A DNA stretch of 41,961 nucleotides from JAYEJW01 sp034716535 (GCA_034716535.1 JAYEJW010000092.1:1-41961); one strand, 5' to 3'. Numbered from the stretch's first letter, positions 9,322-18,031 are shown. The notes: generated by a model not told the origin, from the letters alone. Numbers and translations are program-made.

Positions 9322-9404
9322 GGTTGCTCCCCCTGGATCATGATCTCGCCCATTTCGTTGACGGGGATGGATTCCAGCTTGGTGGCGCCGGCCGGCGGAG
9401 CGCC
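9318..9404 (-). pseudogene. Possible remnant of a gene translationally coupled to the 106-residue secreted protein
   Basis: Directly upstream of the secreted-protein gene, in another frame, a 28-codon stretch reads GAPPAGATKLESIPVNEMGE and ends in a TGA that overlaps the next ATG (ATGA). The sequence looks protein-like and the 4-base overlap is typical of coupled genes. However, an in-frame TGA at 9405-9407 blocks the frame and no good start codon lies between that stop and the stretch, except an internal ATG giving only 11 residues. It may be the 3' end of a decayed gene. The evidence is thin. Confidence 0.3.
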
Positions 9405-9590
9405 TCAGCGCAAGACATCGCAAAGCTCGATCACGACGCGGCAGTGGGCGAATTGTCGGGAAGCCTCAAGCTCACGGCGATTATCCAGACTACGCTAGCC
9501 AGAACATTGACATTTCGCGACAAATGCCGGGGTGGACAGGGCGCAATAGCGGTTGCGAAGAGGAATCGGAGCGCGCTCTCAGCGCTGGGG

Positions 9591-10658
9591 TTAGAAACGC
9601 TGGTGTGCAGAACGCCAGACGGCGGGCGAGGTTCCGGACCAACGGCGGAAAGCGCGGGTGAACGCGGTAGCGTCCGCGTACCCGAGCGTGACCGCTATCT
9701 TCAGCACCGGGAGGTGCGTGTCGCGCAGACGCTGGCGGGCGATGTCGTAACGGGCCTCGTCCAGCAAGTTCTTGAAGCTTGTGCCCTGGGCGCGTAGCCG
9801 GCGATTGAGAGTGCGCCGGTGAATCGCGAATTGCTGCGACACTTCCTCCAAGGATATCTTCCCTTCATCAACATCCCCCACCAACAGTTTGCGGAGAGCC
9901 TGGCGAAGCTGGGCGACGAGATCCCCGGCGTCCGGTGCATCCAGCGCTTCGATCAGCTGCATCAGTGCCCGATGCGACGGCGCATCGGCCCCATCGATGG
10001 GACAGTTCAGCCAAGACGCCGAGAAGACCACCGCATTGTGGTCGGCATCGAAGCGCAGACGGGTACGGAAGAAGTGCTGGTAGGGCTCGATCTGGGCGGG
10101 GCGCGGACGGCTCAGGCACACTTCGCTCGCTTTCCAGCGGGGACCGGCCAGGACCTTCAGAATATTGTGCGCGTGCGCCAAGGCGGCGTCGTAGATCTGC
10201 TCGGTGGCCAAGACGTCCGGCTCGTGGATCACGTAAGCGAGGGTCGCGCGGTCGCCGTTAACCCAGAGAGCCGGTAAGGCCCCTCGGTCGTGTAGATGCA
10301 GGTACTTGACGATGTTTCGCAAGGCGCTCCCCACATCGGAGGCGCAGCTTGCCAGTTTTCCTACCAGGCCGAGTACCTCTGGGCTCATCGTCTCCCCTAC
10401 ACGCAGTCCCAGATAGGGGCATCCGGTCCGGGCCACGCAAAGCTCGACGAAACGCCCTAGGTCGGTGAAGGGGATGGTGTTCTCCGGATCATCGAACAGG
10501 GCCGGGTCGAGGCCAGCCTCCGCGATCACTCGGCGTGGATCAACGCCCATCTCCGTCAGCAAGCCGGGTATGGCCAGGAGCGATGCCATACGCACGCACC
10601 CCTCATCCGGGAGGGCGGCACCCGATGAAGGGTGCGGAGATACGGGGAACACAGGCAC
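9591..10658 (-). CDS. AraC-family transcriptional regulator with Arabinose_bd-type N-terminal domain
   Basis: The 355-residue protein has an N-terminal ligand/regulatory domain of the PF12625 type (about residues 40-230, including GCPYLGLRVGE and ASWLNCPIDG). An AraC/XylS double helix-turn-helix follows at the C-terminus, with ISLEEVSQQFAIHRRTLNRR as the first helix-turn-helix and VLKIAVTLGYADATAFTRAF as the second. Regulators of this architecture often control catabolic or lipid-related genes next to them. It lies at the upstream end of the same-strand envelope cluster, which makes local control plausible but unproven. An internal Met at residue 24 (MASLLAIPGLL) could be the true start. The identity as a regulator is secure; the effector is unknown. 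Confidence 0.9.
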   Translation of the reverse strand: MPVFPVSPHPSSGAALPDEGCVRMASLLAIPGLLTEMGVDPRRVIAEAGLDPALFDDPENTIPFTDLGRFVELCVARTGCPYLGLRVGETMSPEVLGLVGKLASCASDVGSALRNIVKYLHLHDRGALPALWVNGDRATLAYVIHEPDVLATEQIYDAALAHAHNILKVLAGPRWKASEVCLSRPRPAQIEPYQHFFRTRLRFDADHNAVVFSASWLNCPIDGADAPSHRALMQLIEALDAPDAGDLVAQLRQALRKLLVGDVDEGKISLEEVSQQFAIHRRTLNRRLRAQGTSFKNLLDEARYDIARQRLRDTHLPVLKIAVTLGYADATAFTRAFRRWSGTSPAVWRSAHQRF

Positions 10659-11050
10659 GAGGAATCCACCCTTTCGTCACTCTAGCGTCCTGGGTTGGTA
10701 ATCGTTCTCCTCCTGGGTGTCAAGGGACCGGGCGTCAGATGCCAATTCCCTCGCCGTTCGGTCCGGTGGAAAGATGTGCGATCACCGGCTCCGCGCATGG
10801 GCTGTACCGAGGACAGCAGAAGAGACGGAACGCTGATTGATTACTCCACGGCATTCGTTAACGTAGGAAAAGCGAAACACATGGGCTTTCTGCCGCCGCT
10901 GCGGAGTGTTGCCGTGCTCAGGATGCGAAACGGGACGTCCCAGTCCCCCTTTCGCCTTGCACTCGGCGAGAATTGTTTGTGCCCCCGTAAGCTCCGCACC
11001 GCGAAACCGCTGAATCCATCCGCGTTGCCTGAGCGTCCGGCGTCCCCCGG
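10659..11050. other. Intergenic region without a convincing gene
   Basis: This 392-bp stretch lies between the AraC gene and the Slp-like gene pair. Open frames exist on both strands, but none shows a recognisable domain, signal peptide or good ribosome-binding site. It should hold the promoter of the AraC gene (minus strand); no clear promoter hexamers or operator could be picked out. Confidence 0.5.
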
Positions 11051-11572
11051 TCAGAACACCACGCCGACGCCGCCTCCGACCCCTCCGCTGCCGCCGCCGA
11101 TCCCGATATTCACCCAAGGACGCCGGACCTCGCCGCTGTAACGGTCGGCAGGCCACAGGTGGGGGTTGTAGCTCTCCAACAGGGGAAACCCGTAGGGCGC
11201 ATCGCCAATGCTGCCTTCCCGGACGCCGACAATCCGTCCCGTGGCGGTGATCCGGCGACCCGCATCAAAGTCCGCAGTCTCGAGGTAACCCGGGCGGACC
11301 ACGACGAAACGGCCGACGGGGGCGGAGTCGAGCAAGGGCCGCCCGCAGCTGTCCAGAGGGTAGCCGACGACCTCGAGCTCCGTGCGGTCCTTGAGGTTTC
11401 GGGTCGCCACGAGTACACCGCCCCATCGCGCCTGCCTGCCGGAATACTGCTCCGACGCAGCAGCGACGGCCGGGGTGATGCTCGCATCCCCCAATGGAGG
11501 ACGGCAGGCGCTGCCGGCGCAGCCGCCGACCAGCAGCACCGCGACGGGAATGAGAATCGCAGATCGCCTCAT
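11051..11572 (-). CDS. Slp-family outer-membrane lipoprotein, Gly-rich tail
   Basis: The 173-residue protein has a lipoprotein signal (MRRSAILIPVAVLLVGGC, Cys18). Its Slp-type core includes GRQARWGGVLVATRNL, TELEVVGYPLD and FPLLESYNPHLWP. Slp is an outer-membrane lipoprotein induced by starvation or stationary phase in E. coli. The C-terminus is a Gly/Val run (GIGGGSGGVGGGVGVVF) not expected in Slp, resembling glycine-rich tails of some surface lipoproteins. The next upstream gene encodes a paralogue only 11 bp away, so the two probably form an operon made by tandem duplication. The molecular function of the family is poorly defined. Confidence 0.83.
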   Translation of the reverse strand: MRRSAILIPVAVLLVGGCAGSACRPPLGDASITPAVAAASEQYSGRQARWGGVLVATRNLKDRTELEVVGYPLDSCGRPLLDSAPVGRFVVVRPGYLETADFDAGRRITATGRIVGVREGSIGDAPYGFPLLESYNPHLWPADRYSGEVRRPWVNIGIGGGSGGVGGGVGVVF

Positions 11573-11583
11573 TGGTGGATCTC

Positions 11584-12102
11584 TTACCAGGGGTAATACG
11601 AGGGGCGATACCAGGGATAGTACCAGGGGTCGTACCAGTAAGGCGGATAAGGGTATTGAGGCGGCAGGGGCTCCGGCCAGAGGTAAAGGGTGTCCGCCCT
11701 CACGATCGGGAAGGAATAGGGATACTCTCCCACGGCTCGGGTTTCCACCCTGTCCAAGCGCCCTGCCAAGGTGAGCAGGCGTTTGGCCGGATAGTTGGCA
11801 GGATCGAGAAAACCCTTGATCTCTGCGAGGAAGCGGCCACCTCCGGATGACCCCGTTCTGGGCTCTCCGCTTGCGCTCAGAGGACGTGCCAGCAACTCGA
11901 TCTCTGTGACCCGTTCGCGATTGTGCACCGCCAGGATCGTCCCGCCCCAGCGCACCGGCTGCCCGATGAAACCTGTCGGTTGCCGCTGCACTTGCTCCAC
12001 GGTGACAGAGACTGCGGGGGCCTCTCGGATCGCCTGCGGCACTTGTGATGCGCAGCCCGCGACGAGGGAGACCGCCACCAGCAGCACCCGAACCTGTTGC
12101 AT
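11584..12102 (-). CDS. Slp-family outer-membrane lipoprotein, aromatic Tyr/Trp/Pro tail
   Basis: The 172-residue protein has a lipobox (LVAGC, Cys17) and an Slp core (GQPVRWGGTILAVHNR, TEIELLARPL, YSFPIVRADTLYLWP). The last 25 residues form a strongly aromatic, proline-rich tail of PYWYDPWYYPW type, unlike the Gly-rich tail of its neighbour. It is the promoter-proximal member of the pair. Both proteins are expected to be anchored in the outer membrane. The aromatic tail might mediate wall, sugar or surface contacts, but this is speculation. The family assignment is well supported by the core; the function is not. Confidence 0.82.
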   Translation of the reverse strand: MQQVRVLLVAVSLVAGCASQVPQAIREAPAVSVTVEQVQRQPTGFIGQPVRWGGTILAVHNRERVTEIELLARPLSASGEPRTGSSGGGRFLAEIKGFLDPANYPAKRLLTLAGRLDRVETRAVGEYPYSFPIVRADTLYLWPEPLPPQYPYPPYWYDPWYYPWYRPSYYPW

Positions 12103-12264
12103 CAGAGAGTCGCTTCCGTTACCTGCGTCAAACCTAAGCGTTACTCCTAATTCTAGAGGTTTCGCGATTGCTGTGGCGAGCCGCCAGGAAGTTCGACCTT
12201 CGCTGCCTCTGCCGGCGGGAGGAGGCGTCAGGCTCCTACCGCCCGCAGCAGTCGGCCGGTCACC

Positions 12265-12771
12265 TCAGATGCGGAGTGCCTCCATGGTCCAGCCGACGCC
12301 TCCGACGCCGGCCTCGGGATGGCGCTGCGAGACCAGGTGCTCGATCTCGCGCACTCGGTGGAAGGGTACGTCCACCATCAGTACCACCTCGCCGTGCTCC
12401 AGGGGGACGCGCACGTCCGCGAGATGGGCGTGGGGAACCTTGACCGCGAAGCGTTGGCCCGCGATGAAGGTCGCGAGCATGATCACCAGGGACACCGCGA
12501 TCCCGCCGAGGGACGCGCCATAGAGGGCAAGCGCAAGGCCCAGCGCCGCCAGGGCGAAGACGGCAAGGTTCCCGTACCAGAACAGGCGCTCTGCCAGCCA
12601 GACCTTGTCGGTCCGTTGCGCCTGGTTGGCCCTGGGCAGTCCGCTCAGGTCTGTACCCGTCTTCGCCGTCGCGTGCATGTGCCCGCGCTCGACACCGGCG
12701 GTCTCCAGATCTGCAACCACGTCCCGCGTTTGGCCGGGAGTGGGAAAGGTGAAATAGAGTCGACGATACAT
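12265..12771 (-). CDS. Small inner-membrane protein with two central helices, DUF1269-like
   Basis: The ATG at 12771 is preceded by GGAGAG at good spacing. The 168-residue product begins MYRRLYFTFP, then has a soluble segment with TRDVVADLETAGVERGHMHA. Two adjacent hydrophobic helices follow (about residues 67-105, NLAVFALAALGLALALYG and IAVSLVIMLATFIAG), then a cytoplasmic tail with a ferredoxin-like feel (EHGEVVLMVDVPFHRVREIE). This arrangement, a split alpha/beta domain interrupted by a helical hairpin, resembles small membrane proteins annotated as DUF1269-like. Its function is unknown. It is divergent from the DUF294 gene and lies upstream of the Slp pair on the same strand. Confidence 0.7.
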   Translation of the reverse strand: MYRRLYFTFPTPGQTRDVVADLETAGVERGHMHATAKTGTDLSGLPRANQAQRTDKVWLAERLFWYGNLAVFALAALGLALALYGASLGGIAVSLVIMLATFIAGQRFAVKVPHAHLADVRVPLEHGEVVLMVDVPFHRVREIEHLVSQRHPEAGVGGVGWTMEALRI

Positions 12772-13151
12772 GGTTCTCTCCGTTTGCCCCGGGGAGCGGC
12801 TTGCCCGCTCGGCGCTCCGCGGCACTTGGCCGAGTAAGACGTCTGAAATACCCGCCCGGCATCGACAGCGCCGGGCATATCCTGAGTATTCTCCTTGGTT
12901 TTCAGGGAATCAAGGGCACCGGTGATTTCATTTTCACTGGGTTTTCATGGAAATATGCCCTTGGGCCACGCGATCTTGGCTTTCCCTCACCCGAATTCAC
13001 CCTCCTCGAAGCGACGGCCCCGCCGGACACGCGCCCTCTGTCTCGAAGAGGTTCCTATTGCCTGGTAGCGGCGCTACGCGTAGCCGCGACGGGGCCGCTC
13101 GGCCACCTTTGGTGTATGGTTACGCCCTCAAACGCCGGCGGGGGACCTACG
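12772..13151. promoter_or_regulatory. Divergent intergenic region between the small membrane protein and the DUF294 gene
   Basis: This 380-bp region separates two divergent genes and should contain both promoters. I see a perfect 12-bp palindrome GCTACGCGTAGC at 13073-13084, about 70 bp upstream of the DUF294 start and flanked by further partly symmetric GC-rich sequence. It could be an operator or a hairpin. No convincing -35/-10 pair was identified and no gene is supported here, although the DUF294 frame is open upstream of its chosen start. Confidence 0.35.
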
Positions 13152-15017
13152 ATGGACGTGGAGCTGATCGAAATCCGAGACTTTCTCGCCACTCACCATC
13201 CCTTCGACCTGTTGCCCGAGGCGGTGTTGGAGCACTTGCCCAAGCGTCTGTCTGTACGCTACTTCCGTCGTGGTACAGCCTTTCCTCCTGCCGACGCGGA
13301 TCAGCCCTACCTGTACATCCTGCGCCGTGGTGCGGTGGAGCTGCGCGACGAGCGCGGGGAGCTCCTGAGCAAGCTGGCCGAAGGGGACCTCTGTCCCATG
13401 CCCTGCAGGTCGGAAGACCCCGAAGCCCCGTTCTCAGGCGCGACGGCGGAGGACACCCTGGCCTACCTGCTGCCATGCGCCGTGCTGGACCGCCTGCGCC
13501 GGGAACACCCCCCCTTCGCCGAGCACTTCGATCATTCCGTCGCCCAACGTCTGCACAACGCGCTGATCCTGATCAAGGAGGAGCCGTCCGCGGGTGCAGG
13601 GTTGATGACGGTGCAGGTTAACGACCTCCTCGCCCGCGCGCTGGTGCGCGCGGCACCCGACACCAGCATCCGGGAGGCGGCCCGGATCATGACCGAGAAC
13701 CGGGTATCCGCCCTTGTGATCATGGACGGCGAACAGCTGGCGGGCATGATCACCGACCGCGATCTGCGCAGCCGTTGTATCGTCGCCGGCCTGTCCTTCG
13801 ACGATCCGGTGGGCAGGATCATGACTGAGAACCTCCACACAACGGAGGCCGAAACCCTGGGGTTTCAGGCCCTGATCACCATGTCGCGGCTCAACGTGCA
13901 CCACCTGCCCGTGCTGGACGAAGGACAGGTGGTCGGGGTGATTTCCACGACGGACCTGGTCCGCTTCCAGAGCGCCAATGCGGTGTATATGGTGGGAGAC
14001 ATCCGCAAGGCGCGAAGCACCGAGACTCTGGTCGAGATCAGCGCCAAGGTCGCGGAGCTGCAGGTCCACCTGGCCACCGCCGGGGCCACGGCGGACCAGG
14101 TGGGGCAGGCGATCACTGCCGTGACCGACGCTATCACCGTACGCCTTCTTGAGCTTGCGGAGGCGGACCTGGGTGTGCCTCCCGTTCCCTACGCCTGGAT
14201 GGCAGGGGGCTCCCAGGCGCGGCGCGAGCAGTCCTCCCACTCGGACCAGGACAATGCCCTGCTGATCGCCGATCACACAAAGCCGGAGCACGACGCCTAC
14301 TTCGCGGCATTGGCGAAATTCGTGAACGACGGGCTTGACGCCTGCGGATACTACTATTGCCCGGGGGAGGTGATGGCCTCCAACCCCAAGTGGCGCCAGC
14401 CGCTGCGCATCTGGCGCAAGTATTTCACAAACTGGATCCAGCGGCCGGAGCCCATGGCACTCATGCTCTCCAGCGTGTTCTTCGACCTGCGCGCCCTGCA
14501 TGACCCGGAAGGCATGGTTCAGGAGCTTCGAGAGCATGTGCTGGAGCACTGCCGGGCCAACCGGATATTCATCGCCTACATGGTCGCCAATGCACTGAAG
14601 CACCGACCGCCGCTCGGGTTCTTCCGCAACTTCGTGCTCATCAGCGGCGGCGACCATGCCAACACACTCGACATCAAGCACCGGGGGACCGTGCCCATCG
14701 TCGATCTGGCGCGTATCTACGCACTCTCTGCCGGAATCCCCGACGTTAATACCATCGAGCGGCTGGAGGCCGGCGCCAAGGTCCAAGCCGTGAGCCGCGA
14801 CGGTGCGGCCAATCTGATCGACGCCCTGGAGTTCATCGGCACGCTACGCATGCAGCACCAGGCGCGGCAGCTGCGCCAAGGACACGAGGCTGACAACTAT
14901 CTCTCGCCGGACGAAATCTCCCGCCTCGAGCGCGGCCATCTCAAGGACGCCTTCTCCCTGATCAACACCATGCAGGAAGCCCTGGGACAGCGCTACCAGG
15001 CGGGACGCTTCACCTAA
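13152..15017 (+). CDS. cNMP-binding/CBS/DUF294 nucleotidyltransferase-like signalling protein
   Basis: The ATG at 13152 follows a GGGGGA ribosome-binding site; the frame extends upstream, but that part lacks protein character. The 621-residue protein has a cyclic-nucleotide-binding-like domain (about residues 20-130) and a tandem CBS pair (about 160-285, with SALVIMDGEQLAGMITDRDL and HHLPVLDEGQVVGVIS). A DUF294 nucleotidyltransferase-like domain around residue 350 carries GGSQARREQSSHSDQDNALL, with the GG/S and D-x-D elements of the fold. The DUF294 C-terminal substrate-binding-like domain follows. Such proteins are cytosolic and presumed to sense nucleotides. The exonuclease gene begins one base after its stop and acs follows, an arrangement seen near acetate genes in many gammaproteobacteria. 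The reaction is unknown. Confidence 0.9.
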   Translation: MDVELIEIRDFLATHHPFDLLPEAVLEHLPKRLSVRYFRRGTAFPPADADQPYLYILRRGAVELRDERGELLSKLAEGDLCPMPCRSEDPEAPFSGATAEDTLAYLLPCAVLDRLRREHPPFAEHFDHSVAQRLHNALILIKEEPSAGAGLMTVQVNDLLARALVRAAPDTSIREAARIMTENRVSALVIMDGEQLAGMITDRDLRSRCIVAGLSFDDPVGRIMTENLHTTEAETLGFQALITMSRLNVHHLPVLDEGQVVGVISTTDLVRFQSANAVYMVGDIRKARSTETLVEISAKVAELQVHLATAGATADQVGQAITAVTDAITVRLLELAEADLGVPPVPYAWMAGGSQARREQSSHSDQDNALLIADHTKPEHDAYFAALAKFVNDGLDACGYYYCPGEVMASNPKWRQPLRIWRKYFTNWIQRPEPMALMLSSVFFDLRALHDPEGMVQELREHVLEHCRANRIFIAYMVANALKHRPPLGFFRNFVLISGGDHANTLDIKHRGTVPIVDLARIYALSAGIPDVNTIERLEAGAKVQAVSRDGAANLIDALEFIGTLRMQHQARQLRQGHEADNYLSPDEISRLERGHLKDAFSLINTMQEALGQRYQAGRFT

Positions 15018-15018
15018 A

Positions 15019-15705
15019 ATGCTCGTCTGGCCCCTCATACTGGATCTTCGCCGCCGCTTGCGCCTGCGCAAGGCACCGGCGGGACCGCTGCGGGACTACC
15101 TCGCTGTGGAGTTCCCCAAGCCCTCGCGCGATTACCGCAGTGTGGACTACCTGGCCGTCGATCTCGAAACCACAGGGCTGGATCCCAGACGGGACGGCAT
15201 CCTGAGTGTCGGCTATGTCGCCGTGCACGGGAACCGAATCGATCTCGGCAACGCGAGCCACCGCTTGGTGCTAGCCAATCGAGCCATCCCCGAGGCCAGC
15301 GCGATCATCCACCAGATCACAGACGACCAGGCGGCCCTCGGCGAGCCCTTGCGGACTGTGCTCGAGGATCTCTTGGGCGATCTCGCGGGCAAGGTGATGA
15401 TCGCCCACCACGCAGCGGTGGAGCGCGCCTTTCTCGACGTCGCCTGCAGACATCTCTTCGGGGCGGGGTTGCTGATGCCGATCATCGATACCCAGGCGCT
15501 GGCCCAACGCACGTTCGAGCGTCGCCATGTCACCTACAAAGGCTCGGATCTGCGGCTGCACGCCCTGGGAGAACGCTACAACCTGCCGCGCTACGGCGCG
15601 CACAACGCCTTGAGCGACGCACTTGCCGCCGCGGAGCTTTTTCTCGCCCAGGCGGCCTACCGTGAGAGCGGTCGCGGGGCCGCCCTGCGGGAATTTCTCT
15701 GCTAG
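15019..15705 (+). CDS. DnaQ-like 3'-5' exonuclease (DEDDh)
   Basis: The 228-residue protein carries all DEDDh exonuclease motifs: AVDLETTGLD (Asp48, Glu50) as Exo I, a central MIAHHAAVERAFLD segment as Exo II, and GAHNALSDA (His195, Asp200) as Exo III. The N-terminal 40 residues are a basic extension. It is too short and lacks the partner-binding tail to be confidently called the replicative epsilon subunit, so it is likely an accessory nuclease. It starts one base after the DUF294 stop and is almost certainly cotranscribed and translationally coupled with it. The nuclease assignment is firm; the substrate and the link to acetate metabolism are unknown. Confidence 0.9.
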   Translation: MLVWPLILDLRRRLRLRKAPAGPLRDYLAVEFPKPSRDYRSVDYLAVDLETTGLDPRRDGILSVGYVAVHGNRIDLGNASHRLVLANRAIPEASAIIHQITDDQAALGEPLRTVLEDLLGDLAGKVMIAHHAAVERAFLDVACRHLFGAGLLMPIIDTQALAQRTFERRHVTYKGSDLRLHALGERYNLPRYGAHNALSDALAAAELFLAQAAYRESGRGAALREFLC

Positions 15706-15837
15706 GAAAACGCTGGTTGACGCCGCCCCGACATGATCGGCGCACGCCATTCCCGGCAGCGCAGCAAGTAGCGAAGCGCGCCGCAAGCGTTTAGTATTGC
15801 TGGGGTTTCCCAACCACGCACTGAGGAGACGGCGCCC

Positions 15838-17784
15838 ATGTCGGAGAATAAGACCTATGACATCCCGGCCCAGATCGCGGCCAGGGCCCACATCAACGCG
15901 GACCGCTACGAGAGCATGTATCGGCGCTCGGTCGAGGACCCGGAGGGCTTCTGGGGAGAACAGGCGGAGGAGTTCGTGACCTGGTCCAAGCGATGGGACA
16001 GGGTAATGGACTACAGCTTCGACGCAAGCAATCTCTACATCAAGTGGTTCCAGGGCGGCAAGCTGAACGTCGCCTACAACTGCCTCGACCGTCATCTCGG
16101 CACCCGCGGCGATCAAGTGGCGATCATCTGGGAAGGAGACAATCCGGAGGAAGACCGCAGCATCACTTACCGCGAGCTCTACAGGGAGGTGTGCAAGCTG
16201 GCGAACGTGCTCAAGTCCCGGGGCGTGAAGAAAGGTGACCGGGTCTGCATCTACCTGCCCATGATTCCCGAGGCCGCGGTGGCCATGCTCGCCTGTACCC
16301 GCATCGGCGCCGTCCACTCGATCGTCTTCGGCGGCTTCTCGCCGGACTCCCTGCGTGACCGTATCCTCGATTCCGACTGCCAAACCCTGATCACGTCCGA
16401 CGAGGGCGCACGGGGCGGCCGCCACGTGCCGTTGAAGAAGAACGCCGATACCGCACTCAACGAATGCCCCAACGTGAGCACTGTCCTGGTCGTGCGTCGC
16501 ACCGGCGGCAATGTGGACTGGAACGAAAGCCGCGACGTCTGGTACCACGAGGCCATGGCCGGCGCATCCGAAGACTGCCCGCCCGAGGAGATGGACGCGG
16601 AGGACCCTCTGTTCATCCTCTATACCTCAGGCTCCACCGGCAAGCCCAAGGGGGTGCTGCACACGACCGGCGGCTACCTGGTCTTCGCGGCCATGACCCA
16701 CAAGTACACGTTCGACTACCAGGAAGGCGAGGTCTTTTGGTGCACCGCCGACGTGGGCTGGGTCACGGGACACACCTACATCGTCTATGGGCCGCTCGCC
16801 AACGGGGCCATCACCATGATGTTCGAAGGGGTCCCCAACTATCCGGACGTCTCGCGTTTCTGGCAGGTGGTGGACAAGCACAAGGTGTCCATCTTTTACA
16901 CCGCCCCCACCGCCATCCGGGCCCTCATGCGTGCCGGCGAGGAACCGGTCAAGAAGACCTCCCGGTCCTCCCTGCGCATCCTGGGAACGGTCGGCGAGCC
17001 CATCAACCCGGAGGCATGGGAATGGTATTATCAGGTGGTTGGGGACGGGCGCTGCCCCATCGTGGACACCTGGTGGCAGACGGAGACGGGCGGCCACATG
17101 ATCACGCCGCTACCCGGCGCCACGGCACTCAAGCCCGGCTCTACCAGCCGCCCCTTCTTCGGGGTCGAGCCCGCCATCGTCGACCAGGGGGACGGAACGC
17201 CGTTGGAGGGCGCGTGCGAGGGAGCACTGGTCATCACCCGCCCCTGGCCGGCGCAGATGCGCACCGTCTACGGCGATCACCAACGCTTCGTGGACACCTA
17301 CTTCAAGCAGTACCCCGGCTACTACTTCACCGGTGACGGTGCGCGCCGGGATGCCGACGGTTACTATTGGATCACCGGCCGCATCGATGACGTGCTCAAC
17401 GTCTCCGGCCACCGTCTGGGGACGGCCGAGATCGAGTCGGCCCTGGTGCTGCATCCCCACGTGGCCGAGGCCGCCGTTGTCGGCTATCCGCACGACATAA
17501 AAGGTCAAGGCATCTATGCCTACGTCACCCCGATGGCCGGCGTGGACCCGAGCGACGAGCTGAAAAAGGATCTGGTCGCCCTGGTTCGGGGCGAGATCGG
17601 CCCCATCGCCACCGTCGATGTGATCCAGTGGGCGCCCGGTCTTCCCAAGACCCGCTCCGGAAAGATCATGCGGAGGATCCTGCGCAAGATCGCGGCGAAC
17701 GAAATCGACACTCTGGGAGATACATCCACTCTCGCCGACCCGACGGTGGTCAATGACTTGATCGATAATCGAGCCGGCAGGTAG
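15838..17784 (+). CDS. acs: Acetyl-CoA synthetase (AMP-forming)
   Basis: The 648-residue protein is a full-length Acs. It has the adenylate-forming P-loop YTSGSTGKPKG at residues 262-272, the WWQTETGGH core motif, the YFTGDGARRDADGYYW hinge region, and the C-terminal PKTRSGKIMRR with Lys609. This is the residue acetylated to switch off Acs in Salmonella and falls at the same number. It converts acetate, ATP and CoA to acetyl-CoA, AMP and PPi in the cytosol. The ATG has GAGGAG upstream. Linkage to the DUF294 and DnaQ-like genes (132-bp gap) is a recurrent arrangement. Regulation by Lys609 acetylation is likely but inferred. Confidence 0.97.
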   Translation: MSENKTYDIPAQIAARAHINADRYESMYRRSVEDPEGFWGEQAEEFVTWSKRWDRVMDYSFDASNLYIKWFQGGKLNVAYNCLDRHLGTRGDQVAIIWEGDNPEEDRSITYRELYREVCKLANVLKSRGVKKGDRVCIYLPMIPEAAVAMLACTRIGAVHSIVFGGFSPDSLRDRILDSDCQTLITSDEGARGGRHVPLKKNADTALNECPNVSTVLVVRRTGGNVDWNESRDVWYHEAMAGASEDCPPEEMDAEDPLFILYTSGSTGKPKGVLHTTGGYLVFAAMTHKYTFDYQEGEVFWCTADVGWVTGHTYIVYGPLANGAITMMFEGVPNYPDVSRFWQVVDKHKVSIFYTAPTAIRALMRAGEEPVKKTSRSSLRILGTVGEPINPEAWEWYYQVVGDGRCPIVDTWWQTETGGHMITPLPGATALKPGSTSRPFFGVEPAIVDQGDGTPLEGACEGALVITRPWPAQMRTVYGDHQRFVDTYFKQYPGYYFTGDGARRDADGYYWITGRIDDVLNVSGHRLGTAEIESALVLHPHVAEAAVVGYPHDIKGQGIYAYVTPMAGVDPSDELKKDLVALVRGEIGPIATVDVIQWAPGLPKTRSGKIMRRILRKIAANEIDTLGDTSTLADPTVVNDLIDNRAGR

Positions 17785-17952
17785 TCCGCCGTCCGCAGGG
17801 TGCAGGGCCCGCCGGCCGTCATACCGGGGGGACTCTCGGCCTCGTCGGTCCGATTCTCAGGGGAGGCCGGGCTCAGCCTGAGCAGAACAACGGCCAACGG
17901 GACCGAACCCCGCGAGGAGACATTTCCGCCGGTGGACCCCACGCCAGTATTT

Positions 17953-17978
17953 GCCCCGTCCGCGGGGCGTTGTTGTTC
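17953..17978 (+). terminator. Possible weak terminator after acs
   Basis: GCCCCG-TCCG-CGGGGC forms a 6-bp hairpin at 17953-17968, followed by a T-rich GTTGTTGTTC. It lies about 170 bp after the acs stop and before the NYN gene. The tract is interrupted by G, so efficiency would be modest. Confidence 0.3.
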
Positions 17979-18031
17979 AGATAGCGGGGCGCGATGGCGC
18001 ACCCCGTCGATTGCATAGCGAGGTCTTTCTT

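Noticed and set aside
10695..11156. Open frames on both strands between the AraC and Slp genes
   Set aside because: They lack ribosome-binding sites, domains or signal peptides; the composition is Pro/Arg-rich and antisense-like.
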